NCBI GenBank assembly: GCA_028701635.1
Contig: JAQVQJ010000047.1
Location: 1-8,774, forward strand
DNA length: 8,774 nucleotides
Reading direction: 5' to 3'
From: Clostridia bacterium
Lineage (GTDB): Bacteria; Bacillota_A; Clostridia; Christensenellales; UBA1242
Numbering within the stretch: position 1 is the stretch's first letter; each line of letters starts with the position of its first letter. Made by a program: the position numbers and the translations under genes. Shown here piece by piece: positions 1-5,972 of the stretch. The notes under the pieces are model-generated. The model did not search any database. It was not told the DNA's origin and worked only from the letters and a program-made list of their open reading frames with translations.

Positions 1-17
1 AGGAATTTTAAAAAAGT

Positions 18-812
18 ATGAACTTTACAAAATCTAAAAATGGTTATTCTATAAAAGAAGTTGATGACTACATAGAGAATATGGAGTCTAATTTTAATAA
101 AATCATTTTAGAGAAAGATAAACAGATGAAAAAATTGGTTGAAGAAAGAAAGAAAAAAGAAAAATCGATCACTCTTGCTTTAACCGCAGCCGTGGAAAAA
201 GCAAAAGAAATAGAGGTTAGTTCAAAAAATATTTATAAATTAAAGATAGAGCAGTTAACAATATTATGTTCAAAATGGGAAATGTTACATAATGAAATGA
301 TAAGAAAATATCCGGGACTTGAAGATATAACAAATGTCAAGGAAGACGTAAGTAACTTAAAAAGTGTTATAAAGAACGCATTAAAAGATGATTTTAATAT
401 CGACCTTATTTATAAAAATCCAGTTACTGATCCAATCAGGGTTCTTTTATCAAGATTAATTCAAGTTAAACCAGAAAATGAAACAATAACAATAAGAAGA
501 AAAGTTAGAATAGCTTCTACTGATAAAACAGAACTATCTAAATTGGAAGAAAAAGCTACTCAAATAAAGCCAATAGTAGAATTAGACTTAAATGAAGATG
601 ACAAGTATGAAAATCTTGTTGATAAATTTTTAGACTATGACGAAGAAATAGAAACCACTACAAAATCAATTTTTAACATACCTAGTTATAAAAAAATAGA
701 AACCGATAAGTTTGACTTAAACGAAGCTGTAAACCCAAAAGAAGATTTAGAAGAAATAATGAAAGCTTTTGATTTTTATAAAAATAATAAAAGAGATTCT
801 GGTGTAATTTAA
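18..812 (+). CDS. DivIVA-domain coiled-coil protein
   Basis: A 264-residue protein whose first 20 residues match the DivIVA lipid-binding start: FTKS at 3-6, then GYSIKEVDDY at 9-18, the Gly-Tyr turn followed by an EVD helix seen in DivIVA and GpsB. Lys/Glu-rich sequence at about 20-90 should form the parallel coiled coil. In this family the N-terminus binds negatively curved membrane at septa and poles, and the coiled coil recruits partners in division, wall growth or sporulation. Residues from about 110 onward are charged and acidic and I do not recognise them; the tail ends in a short DLEEIMKAFDFY stretch that could be a partner-binding motif. It is somewhat longer than Bacillus DivIVA (about 160 residues), the extra length being the C-terminal tail. 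The start at 18 is forced by an in-frame TAA at 9-11; the only AGGA-type ribosome site (1-5) is unusually far away. The true role (DivIVA itself or a paralogue) is not decidable here. Confidence 0.8.
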   Translation: MNFTKSKNGYSIKEVDDYIENMESNFNKIILEKDKQMKKLVEERKKKEKSITLALTAAVEKAKEIEVSSKNIYKLKIEQLTILCSKWEMLHNEMIRKYPGLEDITNVKEDVSNLKSVIKNALKDDFNIDLIYKNPVTDPIRVLLSRLIQVKPENETITIRRKVRIASTDKTELSKLEEKATQIKPIVELDLNEDDKYENLVDKFLDYDEEIETTTKSIFNIPSYKKIETDKFDLNEAVNPKEDLEEIMKAFDFYKNNKRDSGVI

Positions 813-836
813 TTTTTAAACAAAATTGTTTTTAAC

Positions 837-875
837 AATTCTTTAACTAAATTAGTTAAAGAGTTATTTCTTTTT
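837..875 (+). terminator. Rho-independent terminator after the DivIVA-domain gene
   Basis: A near-perfect inverted repeat pairs 837-850 with 852-865. Its core is CTTTAACTAA / TTAGTTAAAG around a single A, extended outward by AATT/AGTT with one G-U pair, and in practice it would have a three-base loop. TTTCTTTTT follows at 867-875. The stem is AT-rich, so it may be modest in strength. An alternative shorter hairpin (AATTGTT / AACAATT) just upstream could compete with it. It lies 25 bases after the stop at 812. Confidence 0.7.
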
Positions 876-901
876 GAAAAAATCGATTAATTGTTTATAA
901 T
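874..901 (+). promoter_or_regulatory. Vegetative (sigma-A type) promoter for nifJ
   Basis: TTGAAA at 874-879 and a perfect TATAAT at 896-901 are separated by 16 bases. Transcription would start near 908, giving a leader of about 37 bases that ends in the ribosome site GGGGAG (934-939) five bases before the ATG at 945. The -35 overlaps the U-tract of the preceding terminator, so nifJ begins as its own transcription unit. Confidence 0.7.
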
Positions 902-944
902 TAAAATGAATTTGTAAATTTGAAGAAATATCCGGGGAGAAAGC

Positions 945-3900
945 ATGGATAAAATAAAAAAGATTTGTGTTGATGGAAATGTTGCTTGTGCGAAAATCGC
1001 CTATCAGTTAAGCGAAGTTAGTGCAATTTATCCAATAACACCGTCCAGTCCTATGGCGGAAGCCTGCGATGAGATGGCGAATGCCGGAGAAGTTAATATA
1101 TTCGGTGAAAAGCTAAAAATTGTTCAAATGCAGTCGGAAGCTGGTGTAGCTGGTGCTATTCACGGAAGTTTGAAAGCGGGAGCATTGACAACAACCTTTA
1201 CATGCAGTCAAGGACTTTTGCTTATGATTCCAAATATGTTTAAAATCGCGGGGGAACTTTTACCAACTGTTTTCCATGTTACATCAAGAGCAATTGCAGG
1301 GCATGCACTTTCTATTTTTGGAGATCATTCAGATGTAATGGCAGTTCGCAGTACAGGTTTTTTGATGTTGTGTTCTTCATCAGTTCAAGAGGCTCAAGAT
1401 ATGGCATTAATAAGCCATATAGCATCTCTAAAAACGAGTTTACCAATCTTACATTTTTTTGATGGTTTTAGAACTTCACATGAAATTCAAAAAATAGATG
1501 AAATCTCAAAAGAACAAATCTTAAAATTACTGCCCAAGAATGAAATAGAAAACTTTAAAGGTCGTGCATTAAATCCTAATAAACCTTATCAAGCGGGAAC
1601 TGCACAAAATCCAGATGTTTATTTTCAGAACAAAGAAGCAAGTAATAAGTTTTATCAAGAGTCTTTTGATAAAATTACTGACACTATGAAAGCTGTTAGT
1701 AATGTTATTGGAAGAAAATACAAGCCTTTTGAATACTATGGAGATAGCAATGCAGAAAATATTATTGTCATAATGGGAAGTGGGGCAGAAACTTGTGAAG
1801 AAACAATTCAAATAATAAAAAATAATAAAGAACTTATAAGTCTAGGCAAGGTTGGTGTTTTAAAAATTAGAGTATATCGACCTTTCAATGCAAATGCTTT
1901 TATTAATGCTTTACCTAAAACTACAAAAAGAATTGCAGTACTTGATAGAACAAAAGAAAGCGGAGCAATTGGCGAACCATTATACTTAGATGTCATTTCG
2001 GCTTTGACAGAAGCGAAAAAACAAAATATTGAAGTATATGGCGGAAGATATGGGTTAGGAAGTAAAGAGTTTACTCCAAAATGTGTTATTGCAACTCTTG
2101 AAAATTTAGTTCAAAAGACTCCAAAAAATCATTTTACTGTTGGCATTGAAGATGATGTAACAAAACTCTCGCTTTCATTAAATTCTAGATTGGTTAATGT
2201 GTATAAAAGCATTGAAGAAAAATCTAATAAAATTTATGAAATTAAATTTTTTGGACTAGGTTCAGATGGCACGGTTGGAGCAAACAAAAATAGTATCAAA
2301 ATCATAGGAGAATCAACAGATAAATTTGTTCAAGGATATTTTGAATACGACTCGAAAAAATCGGGTAGTTTGACTGCTGCGCACCTTCGTGTTTCAGATT
2401 ATCCAATTAAGAGAACGTATGAGATAGAACACCCAAATTATATAGCAATTCATAATTTTAGCTTTTTAAATAAGTTTGATGTTTTGAAGGGGCTTATCAA
2501 TGGGGGAACAGTACTATTAAATACGATAGTTTCTCCGGAAAAACTAGACCAAAATCTACCCATCTTTTTCAAGGAAGAAATCTTAAAAAAGAAAGCAAAG
2601 TTATATATTATAAATGCTCAAAAAATTGCTACTGAATTAGGACTTGGAAATAAAATAAATATAATAATGCAATCTGCATTTTTTAAGACCTCGAATGTTA
2701 TAGATTATGAACTTGCGAAAAAGAAAATGATAGAAGCTGTTCGCAAAACTTACGGCAGAAAGGGTGAAAAAATTGTTAAAGCGAATGAAAAAGCAGTTTT
2801 ATCTATTGATAGTTTAAAACAAATTGACACATCAAAATTAACATTAAAAATTGATGAAAATTATAAATCAGTTTTAAAAGAAAAAAATGCATGTTCTGGA
2901 GAGTGTTATAAGTGTTCAATTTGCACGGAAGAAGAAAAAGCATTTAATCAAAATATAATGAGACCAATTGAGTTAAGAGAAGGGAATTCATTGCCTGTTT
3001 CTTTATTTGCTTCCGATGGACATATTCCAACAGATACTGCAAAGTTTGAGAAACGCGGAATCGCTATGATGTGTCCTAATTGGAATACAGATGAGTGTAT
3101 TCAGTGTGGTAGATGTGTCATGGCTTGTCCACATGCAGCTTTAAGGGCAGTTTTGGTTGATGAAGAGAACTTAAATAACACCCCAGAGAGTTTTATTACA
3201 AAAGATGCAATGGGTGTTAAGGGGGCAAAATATCGCATTCAGCTAAGTCCTCTTGATTGCACGGGTTGTGGAGTTTGTGCAAGTGTTTGTCCTGCAAAAG
3301 AAAAAGCACTTATAATGACACCAGCGGAAGATATTTTAAAGAACGAAATTAAAAATTATGAGTATAGCCAAACACTAGAAAGAACAAAATCTCCATTCAA
3401 TAAATTTACAACAAAGGGTATGCAGTTTGAACAACCTTATTTTGAATTTAATGGGGCATGTGCTGGTTGTGGAGAAACTCCATATATAAAACTGGCAACG
3501 CAAATGTTCGGCTCAAATATGGTTATTGCTAATGCCACAGGCTGTTCTAGTATTTATGGCGGTTCGTTTCCATCTTGCCCATATTCAAAAGATGATGAGG
3601 GAAGGGGACCAGCTTGGGCAAATAGTTTATTTGAAGACAACGCTGAATTTGGAATGGGAATGAGCTTGGCAATTCAAGTTAAAAAGAAATATATTGAAAA
3701 TTTAATTAAGAAATTGAATAAAAATAGCTTATCTAAAAAGCTATATGAAGAATTAAACTTATGGATAGAAAATCAAAATTCTTTAAGTAATGAAAAGTGT
3801 GATGAAATTGTTAAGGATATTAAGGAAGAGATTTCACTTCGCTATGCTTCGGTCGAAATGACACAAGGAGTTAAAGAAGGGATTTCTTCTAAGTTTGGAT

Positions 3901-4625
3901 TGCCACGTCGCTTTACTCCTCGCAATGACGGGAATAACGGCAATGGTGAAACCCTTGGTGAAATTTTCAAAAATTCTGAGTCCTTATATAAAAAATCTGT
4001 TTGGATTATAGGTGGAGATGGCTGGGCTTATGATATCGGCTATGGCGGTCTTGATCATGTCCTTAATTCAAGAGAAAATGTAAACATCCTTGTTTTAGAC
4101 AGTGAAGTATACTCGAATACAGGAGGACAATCTTCAAAAGCAACACCAACTGGTGCAGTTGCAAAGTTTGCATCGGGAGGAAAAGAAACTCGTAAAAAAG
4201 ATTTGGCGGCACTCTCAATTTTAAGCAAAAATGCCTATGTTGCAAAAATCTCTATGGGGGCAGATTACGAACAATCTATTAAGGCATTCCGCGAGGCAGA
4301 GGCGTACAATGGCCCAAGTATAATAATTGCTTATGCACCATGCGTAAATCATGGAATGGATATGGCAAAGTCACAGACAGAAATGAGAGATGCGGTGCTA
4401 AGTGGTTATTGGGATTTATTCCGCTATGACCCAACAACAAACACTTTAACACTAGATAGTGATGAACCAACTATGCCTTATGAAGAATTCTTAACTCACG
4501 AAACTCGCTACACATCGTTAGTAAAGGCAAATCCAGAAAAAGCGAAAGAGCTATTCGAAAAATCAAAGAAGGAATCAATAGAAAGAAGGAATCTTTTGAA
4601 ATTGCTGGCAGGAAATAAATATTAA
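945..4625 (+). CDS. nifJ: Pyruvate:ferredoxin (flavodoxin) oxidoreductase, single-chain
   Basis: Converts pyruvate, CoA and oxidised ferredoxin to acetyl-CoA, CO2 and reduced ferredoxin in the cytoplasm; a central enzyme of anaerobic fermentation. All domains of the single-chain family are visible: the pyruvate-site domain with YPITPSSPM (T32), QSEAG (E65) and R115; the transketolase C-terminal-like and gamma domains; the EKR segment; an 8Fe ferredoxin domain with CxxCxxCxxxC clusters at C718/721/724/728 and C772/775/778/782; and the thiamine-diphosphate domain with GDG at 1024-1026 and NTGGQ at 1058-1062. The proximal cluster ligands appear as C839, C842, C867 and C1133. At 1226 residues it is longer than the usual 1170-1200. 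Two oddities explain or accompany this: a repeat-derived linker at about 963-1002, and an extra four-cysteine motif at C650/654/657/660. The reading frame is intact through both, so the enzyme is probably functional. It has its own promoter and terminator. Confidence 0.96.
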   Translation: MDKIKKICVDGNVACAKIAYQLSEVSAIYPITPSSPMAEACDEMANAGEVNIFGEKLKIVQMQSEAGVAGAIHGSLKAGALTTTFTCSQGLLLMIPNMFKIAGELLPTVFHVTSRAIAGHALSIFGDHSDVMAVRSTGFLMLCSSSVQEAQDMALISHIASLKTSLPILHFFDGFRTSHEIQKIDEISKEQILKLLPKNEIENFKGRALNPNKPYQAGTAQNPDVYFQNKEASNKFYQESFDKITDTMKAVSNVIGRKYKPFEYYGDSNAENIIVIMGSGAETCEETIQIIKNNKELISLGKVGVLKIRVYRPFNANAFINALPKTTKRIAVLDRTKESGAIGEPLYLDVISALTEAKKQNIEVYGGRYGLGSKEFTPKCVIATLENLVQKTPKNHFTVGIEDDVTKLSLSLNSRLVNVYKSIEEKSNKIYEIKFFGLGSDGTVGANKNSIKIIGESTDKFVQGYFEYDSKKSGSLTAAHLRVSDYPIKRTYEIEHPNYIAIHNFSFLNKFDVLKGLINGGTVLLNTIVSPEKLDQNLPIFFKEEILKKKAKLYIINAQKIATELGLGNKINIIMQSAFFKTSNVIDYELAKKKMIEAVRKTYGRKGEKIVKANEKAVLSIDSLKQIDTSKLTLKIDENYKSVLKEKNACSGECYKCSICTEEEKAFNQNIMRPIELREGNSLPVSLFASDGHIPTDTAKFEKRGIAMMCPNWNTDECIQCGRCVMACPHAALRAVLVDEENLNNTPESFITKDAMGVKGAKYRIQLSPLDCTGCGVCASVCPAKEKALIMTPAEDILKNEIKNYEYSQTLERTKSPFNKFTTKGMQFEQPYFEFNGACAGCGETPYIKLATQMFGSNMVIANATGCSSIYGGSFPSCPYSKDDEGRGPAWANSLFEDNAEFGMGMSLAIQVKKKYIENLIKKLNKNSLSKKLYEELNLWIENQNSLSNEKCDEIVKDIKEEISLRYASVEMTQGVKEGISSKFGLPRRFTPRNDGNNGNGETLGEIFKNSESLYKKSVWIIGGDGWAYDIGYGGLDHVLNSRENVNILVLDSEVYSNTGGQSSKATPTGAVAKFASGGKETRKKDLAALSILSKNAYVAKISMGADYEQSIKAFREAEAYNGPSIIIAYAPCVNHGMDMAKSQTEMRDAVLSGYWDLFRYDPTTNTLTLDSDEPTMPYEEFLTHETRYTSLVKANPEKAKELFEKSKKESIERRNLLKLLAGNKY
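3830..3863 (+). repeat. Palindromic repeat element A, in frame inside nifJ
   Basis: Begins GATTTC (3830-3835) and ends GAAAT followed by GACA (3855-3863); ATTTC and GAAAT form the terminal inverted pair around a TTCGCT core. Its translation (SLRYASVEMTQ, residues 964-974) resembles the spurious peptides produced by short palindromic repeats found in many bacterial genomes, a judgement from memory. It shares the pattern GATTnC...TCGCT...AATGAC with elements B and C. It lies in the variable linker before the thiamine-diphosphate motif and does not break the frame. Confidence 0.6.
3898..3931 (+). repeat. Palindromic repeat element B, in frame inside nifJ
   Basis: Starts GATTGCCACGTCGCT and ends CTCGCAATGACGG; ATTGC (3899-3903) and GCAAT (3922-3926) are the inverted ends. 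It is 56% GC (19 of 34), well above its surroundings, and uses CGT/CGC arginine codons where the host gene mostly uses AGA. The translation GLPRRFTPRNDG (residues 985-996) is, from memory, typical of a very widespread intergenic palindromic repeat read in one frame. It sits 34 bases after element A, so the pair may have been inserted together or sequentially. Confidence 0.7.
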
Positions 4626-4649
4626 TAAGATAAAATTTGTAGAAAGAAG

Positions 4650-4679
4650 CAAGACATTTAAAAATGTCTTGTTTTTTTT
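4650..4679 (+). terminator. Rho-independent terminator of nifJ
   Basis: CAAGACATTT (4650-4659) pairs with AAATGTCTTG (4662-4671), followed at once by eight T residues (4672-4679). It lies 24 bases after the nifJ stop. In the opposite direction the hairpin is followed by CTTCTTTCTAC, so it could also serve as a weak backup terminator for the convergent minE transcript. Confidence 0.9.
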
Positions 4680-4699
4680 AATTTTTAAAATCAAAATTT

Positions 4700-4753
4700 T
4701 TAGAGTTTAGTAATATAAAACAGTACTATGCAAAGGTACTATGCAAACTCTAA
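4700..4753 (-). terminator. Possible hairpin terminator downstream of minE
   Basis: A perfect 9-bp inverted repeat, TTAGAGTTT (4700-4708) and AAACTCTAA (4745-4753), encloses a 36-base loop. Read from minE it starts 17 bases past the stop and is followed by AAATTTTGATTTT, a poor U-tract. It may be a terminator or 3'-end stabiliser, or simply a repeat-derived structure. Confidence 0.35.
4723..4748. repeat. 13-base tandem direct repeat between nifJ and minE
   Basis: GTACTATGCAAAG (4723-4735) is immediately followed by GTACTATGCAAAC (4736-4748): 12 of 13 bases identical, two copies. It lies largely inside the loop of the 4700-4753 inverted repeat. AGTAC (4722-4726) and GTACT (4736-4740) also pair, so the loop could fold further. 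A recent slippage duplication is the simplest explanation. Confidence 0.75.
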
Positions 4754-4769
4754 TCGCCTTTTAATAAGT

Positions 4770-5009
4770 TTATTCAGCGATTTGACCGAATTCTTTAATT
4801 CGATTAGCAACAGCTTTGATTTCAAAGGAAATTCGACCTCGTTCTGTTTGCATACTAATAATGATTTCATCATCAAGTTCAGCATAAGATTTAAATATAT
4901 CAGTGATTTCACTCTTTAATATATTTAAAACTCTCGTTGGGCTTTGGTTTTTGTCACGAACTAAGACGTTAACAAGTCTATCGTTTCCAATTTCTGCAAT
5001 TGTTTTCAT
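4770..5009 (-). CDS. minE: Cell-division topological specificity factor MinE, N-terminus missing or split
   Basis: A 79-residue protein matching MinE: IAEIGNDRLVNVLVRD corresponds to the MinD-contact segment (E. coli IAKERLQIIVAER), and ILKSEITDIFKSYAELDDE with the following ISM strand corresponds to the dimerisation/topological domain. MinE stimulates MinD ATPase at the membrane and drives pole-to-pole oscillation or septal restriction of the Min inhibitor. The first dozen residues of normal MinE, an amphipathic membrane-targeting helix followed by basic residues, are absent. The ATG at 5009 has AGGAG four bases upstream. In the same frame there is a TAA ten codons upstream and no ATG/GTG/TTG in between, so no longer version exists in this frame. 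A 27-codon frame directly upstream may hold the missing helix. minE is downstream of minD, as usual. Confidence 0.88.
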   Translation of the reverse strand: MKTIAEIGNDRLVNVLVRDKNQSPTRVLNILKSEITDIFKSYAELDDEIIISMQTERGRISFEIKAVANRIKEFGQIAE

Positions 5010-5089
5010 ATTGCTCCTTTTAATTGATAAGATTCTTTACTTCGCTTAGAATGACAGATCAAAAAGATGAGAGAAAGGAAATGCCTCAT
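5006..5089 (-). CDS. 27-codon reading frame coupling minD to minE; possible detached MinE targeting helix
   Basis: The ATG overlaps the minD stop (ATGA at 5086-5089), and its own TGA overlaps the minE ATG (ATGA at 5006-5009). AAGGA lies four to five bases before the start. The first eleven residues, MRHFLSLIFLI, resemble a MinE membrane-targeting helix; then CHSKRSKES is encoded by repeat element C, and the peptide ends LKGAI. Three readings are possible: a true small coupled gene; the 5' end of minE separated by one missing base (one added base would give a MinE of about 106 residues); or a chance frame through repeat DNA. Both ends being exact overlaps favours one of the first two, but chance is not excluded. 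Confidence 0.35.
   Translation of the reverse strand: MRHFLSLIFLICHSKRSKESYQLKGAI
5031..5057. repeat. Palindromic repeat element C between minD and minE
   Basis: On the + strand it starts GATTCTTTACTTCGCT and ends TTAGAATGACAG; ATTCT (5032-5036) and AGAAT (5048-5052) are the inverted ends. The minus strand reads TGTCATTCTAAGCGAAG then TAAAGAATC. From memory, this is a slightly decayed copy of the widespread TGTCATTCTGAGCGAAG repeat, whose translation is CHSERSEES; here CHSKRSKES. It shares start, core (TCGCT) and end (AATGAC) with the two elements inside nifJ. Confidence 0.7.
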
Positions 5090-5877
5090 ATCTTCCTTTT
5101 AAGATTTCGGCGAAAATTACCGAAAAAACCACGATACTTCATTGTGTAGTCATAAATTTTCTTTGTTCCTTCATGTAAATTTTCGCAGAGTAAAGTGAAA
5201 GCTCGGCCAGCTCCACTTCCTGCAGCCAATCCACCAAAGGTTGATAGAGCAGAGATGTCATCATCTTCTGGAACAACCCCCAATAATGGAATTTTTAATA
5301 TGCGGACAACTTCATCAACTTCTAACATCTCACCATTCAAAACAAGATCTCCACGAATCCTGTTTACTACAAGAGATTTATGTACTAAGTCATATCCGGA
5401 AAGAATTGAGAGAACTTTATCTGCATCTCTTATACTTGATATGTGAGGGGTTACAACTACAATAGCTTCATTAGCACAAAAAACAGCTCGATGAAATCCA
5501 CTTTCCACACCAGCAGGACAATCAATAATAATATAGTCAAAACTTGGGTCAAGGTTTTCAATAATCTCTTTTATCTTTTCTCCAGTTATATTAGTATGAT
5601 TGTAACTATGTGCAGAAGGCATTATGTACAATGATGGAATTCTGTGATCTTGAACAAGGGCCTGTTTTGCGCGACATCTTCCTTCAATTGCATCAACTAA
5701 ATCAAACATTACTCGTTTTTCAATGCCCATAACAACATCTAGATTATTTAAGCCAATATCTACATCTATTAAACAAACACGAAACCCCAAAGAAGCAAGT
5801 CTAGCTCCTAGATTAGCACATATTGTTGTTTTACCAACGCCACCTTTCCCACTTGTTATTACAATTTTTCTTGCCAT
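5086..5877 (-). CDS. minD: Septum-site determining ATPase MinD
   Basis: A 263-residue ParA/MinD-family ATPase. The deviant Walker A motif GKGGVGKTT spans residues 10-18, with signature lysine K11 and phosphate-binding K16. The switch I region is DVDIGLNNLD (38-47) and the Walker B-type strand is DYIIIDCPAG (114-123). The C-terminal YRGFFGNFRRNLKRKI is a strongly basic amphipathic helix, the membrane-targeting sequence used by MinD when ATP-bound. MinD recruits MinC to block FtsZ assembly away from mid-cell, and its ATPase is stimulated by MinE, encoded just downstream; minC is not in the window. Length and all motifs are normal. The start has AAGGG four bases upstream. The gene lies 97 bases after sigK on the same strand with no convincing terminator between, so it may be read from the sigK promoter as well as from its own weak promoter candidate. 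Confidence 0.96.
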   Translation of the reverse strand: MARKIVITSGKGGVGKTTICANLGARLASLGFRVCLIDVDIGLNNLDVVMGIEKRVMFDLVDAIEGRCRAKQALVQDHRIPSLYIMPSAHSYNHTNITGEKIKEIIENLDPSFDYIIIDCPAGVESGFHRAVFCANEAIVVVTPHISSIRDADKVLSILSGYDLVHKSLVVNRIRGDLVLNGEMLEVDEVVRILKIPLLGVVPEDDDISALSTFGGLAAGSGAGRAFTLLCENLHEGTKKIYDYTMKYRGFFGNFRRNLKRKI

Positions 5878-5906
5878 AAAACCCTTTTATTGCTTAGAAT
5901 AAAAAA

Positions 5907-5935
5907 ATTATATAAAAATTTAACTGAATAACATA
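5907..5935 (-). promoter_or_regulatory. Weak candidate promoter for minD
   Basis: On the minus strand a perfect TATAAT (5912-5907) lies 29 bases before the minD ATG. At 17-base spacing the -35 would be TATGTT (5935-5930), a poor match to TTGACA. In such AT-rich DNA a TATAAT alone is weak evidence. Confidence 0.3.
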
Positions 5936-5972
5936 TGCGTTTTTTAAGTAATAAGTAAAGAATTTATACTAA

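Noticed and set aside
1569..1996. Two open frames on the minus strand within nifJ
   Set aside because: They are antisense to a full-length, motif-rich PFOR and have no ribosome sites or recognisable domains; they are shadows of its codon pattern.
4063..4470. Open frames on the minus strand opposite the thiamine-diphosphate domain
   Set aside because: Antisense to highly conserved nifJ coding sequence, low-complexity translations, no family resemblance.
4723..4748. CRISPR-like array
   Set aside because: Only two adjacent 13-base copies with no spacers and no cas genes.
4728..4919. A plus-strand frame overlapping minE
   Set aside because: It is opposite the conserved part of minE, and its start lies inside the tandem repeat; no supporting signals.
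5014..5030. Programmed -1 ribosomal frameshift joining the 27-codon frame to minE
   Set aside because: The stretch has only a run of four A residues and no X-XXY-YYZ slippery heptamer, and AGGAG lies after the run, not before it. A sequence error, real split or coupled translation is more likely.
5195..5634. Plus-strand frames opposite minD
   Set aside because: They mirror the MinD ATPase coding sequence and show no domain of their own.
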